36,120 nt of DNA from an uncultured Lachnospiraceae bacterium (GTDB lineage Bacteria > Bacillota > Clostridia > Lachnospirales > Lachnospiraceae). The translations under genes were made by a program, and so were the position numbers. The DNA is taken from the NCBI GenBank assembly GCA_905233835.1, contig CAJOGB010000003.1, forward strand, positions 1 through 36,120, in the 5' to 3' direction. This document shows, in pieces, positions 1 to 8,377 of the stretch; positions within the stretch are counted from its first letter, which is position 1; each line of letters begins with the position of its first letter. The notes under the pieces were generated by a model. That model was given only the letters and a program-made list of their open reading frames with translations. It did not search any database and had not been told where the DNA came from.

Positions 1-588
1 ATTGAAGACGTGGATATTTGTGCCTGCTGTGCGCCCCATGTAAAAAACACCACAGAGGTGGGGCTTTTAAAAATATTGGATGCCGCTGCTTATAAGGGCG
101 GAATTCGTATTTCCATTCTTTGCGGTATGCGTGCGCTTTTTCATTATCGGGATTGTTTAAATCGCTGCATTTTGATTTCACAGCTAACTTCCAAACCACA
201 GGAAGAGATTGTGGAAGCGGTGCAGCAGCAAAAGGATAGCATCGGCACGTTGCAGCAGCAGATTTTTTCTTTACAAAAAAAACTGCTTCGAATGCAGGTA
301 AAAACGGTAGATAAAGATGCTTCCGATGTCATTCTTTTTGTGGAAGGTGTGGATACAAATGTGATTCGCTATCAGATTAATGAACTGACTTTATCCCATC
401 CGGGATACTGTGGGATCTTTAATAAAAACGAAACCGGATATAATTTCATCATCGGTTCCAAAGAAAAGGATTGCAACGAGATCGGAAAGCATCTTCGAGA
501 GAAATTCTCTGCAAAGTGCGGTGGAAAATCCGTAATGATTCAAGGCTCTCTGGAGGCTACGGAAGAAGATATAAGAAACATATTTTAA
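1..588 (+). CDS. Alanyl-tRNA editing protein (AlaX-type), C-terminal part
   Basis: The frame is open from the window edge, so the N-terminus lies outside; 195 codons are visible. The visible start (ICACCAPHVKNTTEVG) is the Cys-x-x-His metal motif and following Thr-Glu-x-Gly of the AlaRS/AlaX second additional domain, which hydrolyses Ser or Gly mischarged on tRNA-Ala. A coiled-coil-like linker rich in Gln and Lys (about residues 65-100) follows, then a DHHA1-like C-terminal domain with Gly-rich segments. This order fits the long AlaX-L form, not full AlaRS, whose C-terminus follows a catalytic domain that cannot be checked here. A strong hairpin terminator follows the stop. A GTG at base 10 is not the real start, because it lies inside the conserved motif. 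Confidence 0.8.
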   Translation: MEDVDICACCAPHVKNTTEVGLLKILDAAAYKGGIRISILCGMRALFHYRDCLNRCILISQLTSKPQEEIVEAVQQQKDSIGTLQQQIFSLQKKLLRMQVKTVDKDASDVILFVEGVDTNVIRYQINELTLSHPGYCGIFNKNETGYNFIIGSKEKDCNEIGKHLREKFSAKCGGKSVMIQGSLEATEEDIRNIF

Positions 589-594
589 CGAAAG

Positions 595-635
595 AAAACT
601 CGGGCAAAAGGTGCTCCCTCGTGCCCGAGTTTTTT
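595..635. terminator. Rho-independent terminator between convergent genes
   Basis: A 9-bp stem, ACTCGGGCA (598-606) with TGCCCGAGT (622-630), has a 15-nt loop. It is followed by six T on the plus strand and flanked by A residues on the left, so it could also work for the minus-strand gene that ends at 637. Confidence 0.85.
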
Positions 636-636
636 A

Positions 637-2531
637 TTAATTTTTCTTTTTTGTAAAGTATTCGGAAAGCTTATCAATAGGTACCGGCTTTGCGTAATTA
701 AATCCTTGGATGTAATCAAAACCGTGCTTGATACTGAACTGTTTTTGCTCTTCCGTTTCCACGCCTTCCACCAAAGGAGAAATGTTTGACTCCTTCAACA
801 TGTGAATTAAGGCATGAATCATTTCCTCGGTCATGTGCCGTTCAATCCAGTCATCTGGATCAACAAAACAGACAAATTGACGAAGTTTGAATAACCGGTT
901 CCGAAATCATCCAGGTAAAAACTGATGCCTTCGTCGCTCATGCTTTGCATGTTGGAAGCAACTACATCAGCGTTTTCGTACATACTGCTTTCGGTAACCT
1001 CTAAGCGAACCTTGGAAGGATTGATACCGTTTTTCTCTATGATTTCGATTAAATCATCGGTCATCTTCTTAATGGACAATTCAATGGGTGAGCAGTTTAC
1101 TGTAATACACTCAAATTCGTATTCGTCCTGAATGCGTTTAATCTCTTCACACACCTTATTTAAAATAATCTTTGTCAACGGATGGATACAGCTGTTGGCT
1201 TCCGCAATCGGAATAAACTGTCCCGGTCCTAAAATCTTTCCGTCAATTTCAAGTCGCATCAGAGCCTCTGCGCTTAAGAAGGCTTCTTTTTCTACGGAAT
1301 AAATGGGCTGTGCGTATGCCAACACACGAATGTCATCCAAATCACGTTTATCGCGGATGTCTTCAATGGCCAAATGGATACGGTAGTATTCCATAAATTC
1401 GGTAATCTCTTTTGTGCCGGAGAAAATTTCTTCGTTTTCAATGGTCGGACTTAATCGATCGCACAAAAAGGTGTAATAGTGTTGAAGAATATCCAAGCTC
1501 GACAAAAACGGATGGCTGCCCATGCCGATGGCTTTGTAGGAAGCGGGGAAATATCCGTATCCCGTAGGGGAGTTAATGATATTTGTCACTTCGTTAAAGT
1601 AATCAATGGCAGTGGTCTTTTTATCCAAGAAAGCAAATGCCGCATAGGTGCTTCCGGAGATTCGGTAGCAGTGACTGGTAGGGCAAATGCGTTCCGTACG
1701 ACGTGCCACATCCGTAAGCATATGGTGAATCGTGGACTCCTGAATCAAAAGCGTTGTTTTTTCAAGCTGTGGAACCATAACATATACAATGGCGAAGTCT
1801 TTGTTCTTTTTCATCGCCTTTGCAATGATGGTGTTTAACGGATCGGCAGACTGCATACCGGTTTCTTCGTCGTAGGGATTACTGTGGAATAAAAGGTAGC
1901 AGGCCATGAAAGGCAAAATATAGGTTAACCCGATAAATACGGTTCTCGGGATCAAAAGCTGAACCACTAAAGTAATGCCGATGGCGGTGATGAAAATCTG
2001 TCCGCTAAGCAATACGATCTTCGGTACTCGTTTGTAATTGGATACCACTACCGCAAACATCATTACACAGGCAATGAGTCCCGTGGAAGAACAGAAAGAA
2101 ATAAAGTGCTCAAACAATTCCACATCATTTAAAAACGGTTGGTTAAGTTTTCGGTAGAAAAAGAAATAGCCAAAACCGATTCCGGCATATAAGACGATGG
2201 TAATAATCGTACTGTAGCGTGAGCGTTTTTTAAATTCTTTTGTTTCGCCGAAGACGAGATAGTAGACATAGGAAAAAATAATGTTTAAAACCGCTATATA
2301 GGTAGTTGCGTATAAAAAGAAACATGCCAATATAAACGGGTTCGACGTAATCTGATATACATATTTTTGACTTCCTATTAATAATAGCAGACAACTGCCG
2401 ATCAGACCGATAATCAGACCGGCTAAATTGATATAGAAACCTTTTGTCTTTTTGGGATTGGAATAGAATAAGAAAAAGATAATCAATAATCCAATCAAAA
2501 GGCTGGAATATTCTCCGTATACGTTAATCAT
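637..2531 (-). pseudogene. Membrane protein with degenerate GGDEF and broken EAL domain (c-di-GMP phosphodiesterase family)
   Basis: The first frame (2531 down to 831) encodes about seven membrane helices (residues 1-215), then a GGDEF-like domain whose signature is degraded to SGSTY, then an EAL domain. Seen there are the AEALMRL motif (Glu near 422), the VNCSP Asn, the LEVTES Glu and LDDFGTGYSN. Just after that, at about 876-886, the frame is lost and hits TGA near 831. The EAL domain resumes in another frame (834-637) with EGVETEEQ and the IQGFNYAKP end. The segment that should carry the Lys/Asp motif (IKxD) is absent from both frames. Intact EAL proteins need it, so the product should not hydrolyse c-di-GMP. 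It might act as a truncated sensor, but a pseudogene is the simpler reading. Confidence 0.8.
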
Positions 2532-2610
2532 AAATATTTACACTCACCAAGTTTTCTGTTATTTGAGGTCAATATTAACCCCATCATCCTCATTTTTCCA
2601 TATTTATAGT

Positions 2611-2638
2611 GTATTGGCAATACAAATTTGAAAATTTG
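2611..2638. promoter_or_regulatory. Two abutting palindromes in the divergent intergenic region
   Basis: GTATTG-G-CAATAC (2611-2623) shares its last base with CAAATTT-GA-AAATTTG (2623-2638). Both are perfect inverted repeats. They lie between the divergent EAL gene and the radical SAM gene and have no T tract, so operators are likelier than terminators. The binding protein is unknown. Confidence 0.4.
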
Positions 2639-2643
2639 TTCAT

Positions 2644-2671
2644 TGAAAAAAGGCTTTTCGAGACCTAAAAT
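2644..2671 (+). promoter_or_regulatory. Possible promoter of the radical SAM gene
   Basis: TTGAAA (2644-2649) and TAAAAT (2666-2671) are separated by 16 nt, just downstream of the paired palindromes. The predicted transcript would have a leader of roughly 45 nt. A second AT-rich candidate (TATATT at 2697) lacks a -35 match. Confidence 0.4.
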
Positions 2672-2724
2672 CACTATCAGGATGAAAATGTGAGGTTATA
2701 TTATTTTTAATTAGGAGGATGATT

Positions 2725-4209
2725 ATGGCTTCTGTAGCAGAAAATATGAAACACGCAGCGGAACGTCAGGCTTTTTCGATTGCTATCGACGGCTTCTTAA
2801 ACCATTTGGATAAGAAGAACTATAAGGAAAGAACCGAGACCTACGTTAAGCTTGTAAACATGGCTGAAAAGTTCTTTGGAAAAATCGACGAGAACACTTT
2901 AAATAAGGTTCGTGCCGCAGTTTCCAATCCGGATAACCGTTGGGTGAAGTACATCAATAAGATTATCGATGAAACCAATCCGAAGTTTGCAAAGAAGTTT
3001 ATCTTAAACTTAGGATACGAAGCATTCTTCCGCGGAACAAAGATGATTCGTGCAAACCGTGAGAAGTATGGTTGTAATATTCCTTGGTTAATTCTTTTCG
3101 ATCCCACCATGGCATGTAACATGCACTGTGTAGGATGCTGGTCAGGAACCTACGGACATAAAGCAAATCTTACCTTTGAAGATATGGATAAGATCGTTAC
3201 CGAAGGTAAAGAACTTGGTGTTTACCTTTATATGATGACCGGTGGTGAACCGATGGTTCGTAAGGCAGACATCATTAAGCTTTGCGAAAAGCATAACGAT
3301 TGTATCTTTGCGGCATATTCCAACTCTACATTAATCGATGAGGAACTTTGCAAGAAGGTAGTGGAACTCGGAAACTTAACCTTCATGCTTTCTATCGAAG
3401 GAACACCGGATACCAACGATGCACGTCGTGGTGAGGGTCACTATGCAGCAGTTATGAAAGCAATGGATCTTTTGAAAGAGTACGGTATCGTTTACGGTAC
3501 ATCCATTTGCTATACCAGAGATAACATTGAAGCAGTTACCAGTGATGATTTCTTAAGATTTATTTCATCTAAGGGTGCTCGTTTCGGATTCTACTTCCAC
3601 TACATGCCGGTTGGAAACAATGCGGTACCGGAATTAATGCCGACAGTAGAGCAGCGTAGAAAGATGATTGAAAAGATTCGTCAGGTTCGTTCTAAGGACT
3701 GTGATATCGAATTCTATCCGATGGACTTCCAGAACGACGGAGAATATGTAGGCGGATGTATTGCCGGAGGAAGAAACTACTTCCACATTAACTCAAACGG
3801 TGATGCCGAGCCTTGCGTATTTATTCACTACTCAGATACAAACATCCATACACACAGCATTTTAGAGATGTTACAGTCTCCGTTGTTTATGGAGTATCAT
3901 AAAGGACAGCCCTTCAATCGTAACCATTTACGTCCGTGCCCGATGCTTGAGAATCCGAAGCTCCTTCGTGAGATGGTTGCTCGAAGCGGTGCACACCAGA
4001 CAAACCTTGAGTCTCCGGAAGAAGTAGATCACCTTTGTGCAAAGTGCGATCACTATGCAGAGGAGTGGGGCGTTGTTGCGGATGAAGTTTGGGCAAGCCA
4101 GACACATCATAAGAAAAACTACGAGAATTACTCGAAAGAACATCGTGAGCATCCGGAATTGGCTGCTTTCGAAGAGCTTGAAGAAAAGAGTGAAAGTAAA
4201 GTAGGTTAA
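2725..4209 (+). CDS. Radical SAM protein with SPASM-like C-terminal cysteines
   Basis: The 494-residue protein has a radical SAM Cys triad, C131-x3-C135-x2-C138 (CNMHCVGC), and the GGEP SAM-binding motif at 173-176. It would reductively cleave S-adenosylmethionine at a 4Fe-4S cluster. Later cysteines (C345, C364, C405, C438, C441) resemble a SPASM-type auxiliary-cluster region, as in peptide- and protein-modifying enzymes. About 120 residues precede the core, and an acidic, Lys-rich tail follows. Start choice: AGGAGG at 2713-2718 sits against an ATG at 2719 but 6 nt before the ATG at 2725, so 2725 is preferred. No small precursor peptide is visible beside it, so the substrate is unknown. It is transcribed alone and ends at a strong terminator. 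Confidence 0.8.
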   Translation: MASVAENMKHAAERQAFSIAIDGFLNHLDKKNYKERTETYVKLVNMAEKFFGKIDENTLNKVRAAVSNPDNRWVKYINKIIDETNPKFAKKFILNLGYEAFFRGTKMIRANREKYGCNIPWLILFDPTMACNMHCVGCWSGTYGHKANLTFEDMDKIVTEGKELGVYLYMMTGGEPMVRKADIIKLCEKHNDCIFAAYSNSTLIDEELCKKVVELGNLTFMLSIEGTPDTNDARRGEGHYAAVMKAMDLLKEYGIVYGTSICYTRDNIEAVTSDDFLRFISSKGARFGFYFHYMPVGNNAVPELMPTVEQRRKMIEKIRQVRSKDCDIEFYPMDFQNDGEYVGGCIAGGRNYFHINSNGDAEPCVFIHYSDTNIHTHSILEMLQSPLFMEYHKGQPFNRNHLRPCPMLENPKLLREMVARSGAHQTNLESPEEVDHLCAKCDHYAEEWGVVADEVWASQTHHKKNYENYSKEHREHPELAAFEELEEKSESKVG

Positions 4210-4224
4210 TCTTTATTAAAACAT

Positions 4225-4295
4225 AAAAAACGTAGCATACATTTTTGCCGGGTGCATAAAAAAGCACTCTATACAAAAAGTATGCTACGTTTTTT
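4225..4295. terminator. Bidirectional terminator
   Basis: The long stem AAAAAACGTAGCATAC (4225-4240) pairs with GTATGCTACGTTTTTT (4280-4295). The 39-nt loop carries a small inner hairpin (GTGC/GCAC). A runs on one side and T runs on the other suit termination from both strands. It separates the convergent radical SAM and yigZ genes. Confidence 0.85.
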
Positions 4296-4300
4296 ATTGT

Positions 4301-4942
4301 TTAAAATTGAATTAGTTTTCCTTCAGAGATTCCGTAGCTGCATTTTTCAATCTCTTCGATTTTTATCTGGGCGTTGGTTTGGTTGATTAATTCTTTTTTT
4401 AACGATTCAACTTCTTCTTCGTCTACGTACACGTGGAAGACCACCCGGTCACTGTAGGCGCTGTCTGCGATAAAAATGTTCTTTTCATTTAAAAGATACT
4501 GTACTTTCCCCAAAAGACCATAATCAATATCTAAGGAGAGATGAAAGCCCTCGTGGCGTTCTAAAAGCGTACAAGCGGCCAAGCCTTCTTCAGTGGCTTT
4601 TGTGTACGCCCGAACCAATCCGCCGGTGCCTAAGAGTACGCCACCGAAGTATCGGGTAACCACGGCGCAGACGTTATGGACATTTGCCCCCAAAAGAACG
4701 TCCAACATGGGGTGACCTGCAGTGCCGGAGGGTTCTCCGTCGTCGGAAGAACGAACCAGTTCGTTTTTGTCTCCGATGAGATAGGCAAAGCAGTTATGTC
4801 TGGCGTCGTAGTGTTCTTTCTTTTTCTCGGCAATAAAGGAAAGAGCCTCTTTTTCACTGTGAACGGAGGCGATGGCGCCGATAAAAGTTTATTTTTTTTC
4901 GACGATTTTTCCTTCGCCGTTTTCCAAGATTTCGTATTCCAT
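4301..4942 (-). pseudogene. yigZ: YigZ/IMPACT family protein with an in-frame stop codon
   Basis: One continuous reading frame of 214 codons runs from ATG 4942 to the stop at 4301 and matches the usual length of about 210 residues. It is interrupted by TAA at 4891-4889 (codon 18), where the family normally reads VEKKSRFI. After the stop the same frame carries the family signature: ARHNCFAYLIGD, then DDGEPSGTAG, then VVTRYFGGVLLGTGGLVRAY. No frame change is involved, so this is a single nonsense codon, real or a sequencing error next to an A8 run. The function of the family is unclear (an IMPACT/UPF0029 RNA- or protein-binding fold). No good restart codon or ribosome binding site lies soon after the stop. 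Confidence 0.82.
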
Positions 4943-5003
4943 AATCCACATTATATGCAATGGAATGCAGAAACGCCATAGACTTTCTATAAATGTGATT
5001 TTC

Positions 5004-5012
5004 TGTTATAAT
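5004..5012 (+). promoter_or_regulatory. Extended -10 promoter of the PBP gene
   Basis: TGTTATAAT gives TG at 5004-5005 and TATAAT at 5007-5012. No convincing -35 element is present. The predicted start near 5019 leaves a leader of about 25 nt containing AAGGAG (5033-5038). Confidence 0.6.
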
Positions 5013-5043
5013 ATCTAAAGCTATGTGCTAAAAAGGAGTTTCT

Positions 5044-7560
5044 ATGAATTACGGAAAGAAAAACTTAAAGAAGAACAGACAAACTCTTTCAAACAAAAAA
5101 TCAAAAGCAAAAAAGAAATTTGCCATATCCTTCCTTCGTACCTTCGTCATCTGTATTGCACTGGTGATTGTAGGTGCCTTGGGAGTGGCATCCGTTTATA
5201 CCACCAGATTGGTTTCCAATCTTCCAGATGCATCTACCATAGATATTTCACCCAATGGTTATTCCACTACCATTTACGATGCTTCCGGTGCGGAAATCGA
5301 GAATCTCGCAGCATCCGGAGCAAACCGTGAGTATGTGGAACTGTCTCAGATCCCCGAGGATTTGCAGCATGCATTTGTGGCCATTGAGGATGCCAGATTC
5401 TATGAGCATAACGGTATCGACGTACAAGGTATTCTTCGTGCCGTATGGATCGATCTTATCAGTGTGGTAGGAGGAAATCGTGCATCTCAGGGTGCATCCA
5501 CCATTACACAGCAGTTATTAAAGAATAACTACTTTACCACATGGACTTCCGAGAATTCCTTTAAGGATCGACTGGACCGAAAGATTCAGGAACAGTATTT
5601 GGCGATTCAGATTGAAAAAGTAGTTACCAAAGATCAGATTTTGGAAAACTATTTAAATACCATTAACTTGGGACAAAACACCCTGGGTGTTCAGTCTGCT
5701 TCCCGGCGGTATTTTAATAAGGATGTAAGCCAATTAACTCTTTCCGAGAGTGCGGTTATCGCCGGAATCACACAGAATCCGTCAAAGTATAACCCGATAT
5801 CAAAACCGGAGGAGAATGCGAAGAGACGGAAAAAGGTCCTTAAAAACATGTTGGAGCAGGGATACATCGATGAGAAAGCCTATAATGCGGCATTAGATGA
5901 TGATGTATACGATCGAATCCAGGTAGTAAATAACGAGATGACCTCTTCTTCCACCTCTTACTTTGTGGATGCCCTAACCGATCAGGTGGTTAAGGATTTG
6001 GTGGAGCAAAAGGGTTACAGCGAGACCGAAGCATATCAAAAATTGTATGCCGGCGGTTTGTCCATTTATTCCACACAGGATACGGAAATTCAGTCCATCG
6101 TGGAAAGTGAGATTAACAATAAGGAAAATTACGCGACGGATCCGAAGGTTTCCTTCAGCTACAGACTTACCATCACAAAGGCGGACGGAAGTCTGGAAAA
6201 CTACAGTGAACAGACCATGCTTTCCTACTATCAGAAAGCTAATAAAAACTACTCTATCAACTTTAAGTCTGAGGAAGAGGCACAGGCTGCCGTCGATGCC
6301 TACAAGGCAGAACTTATGGAGCCGGGAGATACCATTTCCGAAGCAGGCGAGTCTTTGACCTTTACGTTACAGCCGCAGGCGGCTATGACGGTTATGGATC
6401 AGTCTACCGGTCACGTGGTGGCTTTGGTTGGTGGACGTGGTGAAAAGACTGCCAGCAAGACCTTAAACCGTGCCACGGGTATTACCCGTCAGCCGGGTTC
6501 TACCTTTAAAGTATTGGCGGCTTATGTTCCTGCTTTGGATGCCGGCGGTCTTACACTTGCATCCGTACAGGACGATGCTCCTATGACTTATGCAAACGGA
6601 ACACCGCTTTCCAACTACGATAATCATTATCGCGGTTACACCAATATCCGTACCGCCATTACCTACTCCATTAACGTGGTAACGGTAAAGACCTTAACGG
6701 AAATCGGTACTTCCTTAGGATTTAATTACGCACAGAAACTTGGAATCACTACACTTGATTCCGGAGATAATAACCAGTCCCTTTGCTTGGGCGGTATTAC
6801 AAACGGTGTTACCAATTTGGAACTTACCGCAGCCTATGCCACCATCGCAAACGCCGGTCGTTACAATAAGCCGGTATTCTATACTAAGGTGTTGGATCGA
6901 AACGGCGAGGTACTTTTGGACACCACCGAAAACGAATCTACGGAAGTGTTAAAACCTACAACTGCTTGGTTGATTACCAATGCCATGAGAGATGTTATGA
7001 CAGCCGGAACCGGTGGACGTGCAAACTTCAGCGGAATGGCGGTAGCCGGAAAATCCGGAACGACCACAAAGGATCGTGATACGGTATTCTGCGGATTCAC
7101 TCCGTATTACACGGCTTCCATTTGGGGCGGATTTGATGATAATACACCGCAGTCTAATACCACATATTCAAAGAATATTTGGCGTGAAGTTATGAAAAAG
7201 ATTCATGCGAACTTGCAGAACACAGACTTTACAAAGCCGGAGGGCATTGTTCAGGTGGCTGTCTGCAGTAAGTCCGGACTTTTGCCCATTGAAGGTGTAT
7301 GTGACTGCGATCCGAGAGGTTCCATGGTTTATACGGAATATTTTGCCGAAGGAACGGAACCTACCGAGTACTGTGATCACCATACGCAAATCGATGGTGT
7401 GACCTATATTGTCGGAGCGTCAGAAGGAACCGATGATACCGCATTTGCGGTACCGGGAAGTCTCCTTTCACCGGTGGAAGAAATCCATGCGGATGCGGCC
7501 TACGATCCGGCGGCAGGAGTAAATATTGGAGATATTCAAGTGGAAATCCCGCCTATGTAA
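5044..7560 (+). CDS. Class A penicillin-binding protein (PBP1A-type, glycosyltransferase/transpeptidase)
   Basis: The 838-residue bifunctional enzyme polymerises glycan strands from lipid II and cross-links peptide stems outside the membrane. A Lys-rich cytoplasmic tail (1-26) and one membrane anchor (about 27-52) come first. The GT51 domain follows, with EDARFYEH (catalytic Glu near 115) and the QGASTITQQ segment near 149-157. The transpeptidase domain has the active-site STFK (486-489), SIN (542-544) and KSGT (670-673). All essential motifs are intact. The C-terminus is short and acidic and lacks a PASTA or fibronectin extension. An insert of about 100 residues (about 345-440) precedes the transpeptidase core, which is common in clostridial PBP1. 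It has its own promoter and terminator. Confidence 0.93.
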   Translation: MNYGKKNLKKNRQTLSNKKSKAKKKFAISFLRTFVICIALVIVGALGVASVYTTRLVSNLPDASTIDISPNGYSTTIYDASGAEIENLAASGANREYVELSQIPEDLQHAFVAIEDARFYEHNGIDVQGILRAVWIDLISVVGGNRASQGASTITQQLLKNNYFTTWTSENSFKDRLDRKIQEQYLAIQIEKVVTKDQILENYLNTINLGQNTLGVQSASRRYFNKDVSQLTLSESAVIAGITQNPSKYNPISKPEENAKRRKKVLKNMLEQGYIDEKAYNAALDDDVYDRIQVVNNEMTSSSTSYFVDALTDQVVKDLVEQKGYSETEAYQKLYAGGLSIYSTQDTEIQSIVESEINNKENYATDPKVSFSYRLTITKADGSLENYSEQTMLSYYQKANKNYSINFKSEEEAQAAVDAYKAELMEPGDTISEAGESLTFTLQPQAAMTVMDQSTGHVVALVGGRGEKTASKTLNRATGITRQPGSTFKVLAAYVPALDAGGLTLASVQDDAPMTYANGTPLSNYDNHYRGYTNIRTAITYSINVVTVKTLTEIGTSLGFNYAQKLGITTLDSGDNNQSLCLGGITNGVTNLELTAAYATIANAGRYNKPVFYTKVLDRNGEVLLDTTENESTEVLKPTTAWLITNAMRDVMTAGTGGRANFSGMAVAGKSGTTTKDRDTVFCGFTPYYTASIWGGFDDNTPQSNTTYSKNIWREVMKKIHANLQNTDFTKPEGIVQVAVCSKSGLLPIEGVCDCDPRGSMVYTEYFAEGTEPTEYCDHHTQIDGVTYIVGASEGTDDTAFAVPGSLLSPVEEIHADAAYDPAAGVNIGDIQVEIPPM

Positions 7561-7580
7561 ATAAAAAAATAAGAAATAAT

Positions 7581-7637
7581 AAAAAGGGACGGTTCTTTTG
7601 TCTCCCTCTCGGGAGACAAAAAGAACCGTCCCTTTTA
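7581..7637. terminator. Long palindrome acting as terminator (dispersed-element type)
   Basis: The arms run from GGGACGGTTC (7586-7595) through GTCTCCC (7600-7606), a TCTC loop, GGGAGAC (7611-7617), then GAACCGTCCC (7623-7632). The stem is over 20 bp with a one-base T/A bulge and is flanked by A and T runs. It separates the convergent PBP and exporter genes and should terminate both. Confidence 0.8.
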
Positions 7638-7649
7638 TTAAGTTATAAT

Positions 7650-8117
7650 TTACATATGCAAGAGAGAAAGAACTCCTGCGGCACCTACGCCCATAATAAT
7701 TCCTGCGAGGATAACGCCGCAAACAATGGCAAGTACGCTTTTCTTAAAGTCCATATCCAACAAGGATGCCGCCAGTGTTCCTGTCCAAGCGCCGGTTCCC
7801 GGTACCGGAATTCCCACGAATAAAAAGAGAGCAACATATAAGCCCTGTCCGGTTTTTTCCTGAAGCTTTACACCGCCTTTATGACCTTTTTCCAGGCAGA
7901 AAGTAAAGAATCCGCCGATGATCGGTTTATCTTTTCCCCATTCCAGAACCTTTCTTGCAAAGAAGAAAATAATCGGAACCGGAATCATGTTTCCCAAAAT
8001 ACAGACGGGATAAAGAATTCTCGGATCAAGTCCCATGGCAAGTCCCGTAGGTACCGCCACGCGAAGTTCAATTAATGGAACCATGGAAATAAAGAAACAA
8101 ATTATGTACTGTAACAT
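7650..8117 (-). CDS. Small multidrug-export-family membrane protein (COG2426)
   Basis: The 155-residue hydrophobic protein has four or five likely membrane helices (about 2-25, 35-55, 90-110 and 125-152). Family marks are the N-terminal PLIELRVAVPTGLAMG, the central PVPIIFFFARKVLEW and VGIPVPGTGAWTG. The family is annotated as putative small multidrug export proteins, but transport has scarcely been shown and the substrate is unknown. An AGGAGG binding site lies 6 nt before the ATG. It is monocistronic, separated from the upstream tRNA by that gene's terminator. Confidence 0.8.
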   Translation of the reverse strand: MLQYIICFFISMVPLIELRVAVPTGLAMGLDPRILYPVCILGNMIPVPIIFFFARKVLEWGKDKPIIGGFFTFCLEKGHKGGVKLQEKTGQGLYVALFLFVGIPVPGTGAWTGTLAASLLDMDFKKSVLAIVCGVILAGIIMGVGAAGVLSLLHM

Positions 8118-8139
8118 ATTGCCCTCCTAAATTTTCATA

Positions 8140-8174
8140 AAACAAAAGGCTTTGATAAAACTATCAAAGCCTTT
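8140..8174 (-). terminator. Terminator of the tRNA-Gln gene
   Basis: On the minus strand, AAAGGCTTTGATA (8174-8162) pairs with TATCAAAGCCTTT (8157-8145) around a 4-nt loop, and the tail reads TTTTGTTTT. It lies directly downstream of the tRNA. Confidence 0.85.
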
Positions 8175-8182
8175 AGGATAAG

Positions 8183-8255
8183 CTGCCCAGCAAGGATTCG
8201 AACCTTGGAAATGACGGAGTCAGAGTCCGTTGCCTTACCGCTTGGCGACTGGGCA
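8183..8255 (-). tRNA. tRNA-Gln (anticodon CUG)
   Basis: The 73-nt cloverleaf can be drawn in full. The acceptor TGCCCAG pairs with CTGGGCA. The D arm contains AAGCGGTAA. The anticodon stem ACGGA/TCCGT holds the loop CTCTGAC, so the anticodon is CTG, reading CAG. The T arm is CAAGG/CCTTG with TTCGAAT. The discriminator is G. The CCA end is not encoded and must be added after transcription. Confidence 0.95.
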
Positions 8256-8289
8256 TCAGTGACTGCTTTTTAGCAGGTCAACAATAGGT

Positions 8290-8318
8290 ATTATACTTAA
8301 GGCGGTATAAGAATGCAA
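8290..8318 (-). promoter_or_regulatory. Promoter of tRNA-Gln
   Basis: On the minus strand TTGCAT (8318-8313) is followed by 17 nt and then a perfect TATAAT (8295-8290). Start near 8283 gives a 5' leader of about 28 nt before the mature tRNA. Confidence 0.85.
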
Positions 8319-8347
8319 GCATTTTTTTAGAAAAAACAGAAAAATTA

Positions 8348-8356
8348 TGATATAAT
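8348..8356 (+). promoter_or_regulatory. Extended -10 promoter of the glycerophosphodiesterase gene
   Basis: TGATATAAT has TG at 8348 and TATAAT at 8351-8356. Start near 8363 leaves about 15 nt of leader, just enough for AGGAG at 8366-8370. Confidence 0.55.
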
Positions 8357-8377
8357 CCTAACTTCAGGAGAATTGTC

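Noticed and set aside
3914..4276. Minus-strand frame of 120 codons opposite the end of the radical SAM gene
   Set aside because: It lies antisense to a clearly conserved protein and ends within the terminator.
4889..4898. Programmed frameshift at the A8 run of yigZ
   Set aside because: The conserved downstream frame is the same as the upstream frame, so a frameshift would not bypass the stop and return to it.
7468..7722. Minus-strand reading frame of 84 codons with an RTVPF-type peptide
   Set aside because: It is a translation of the terminator palindrome plus parts of two real genes; no ribosome binding site.
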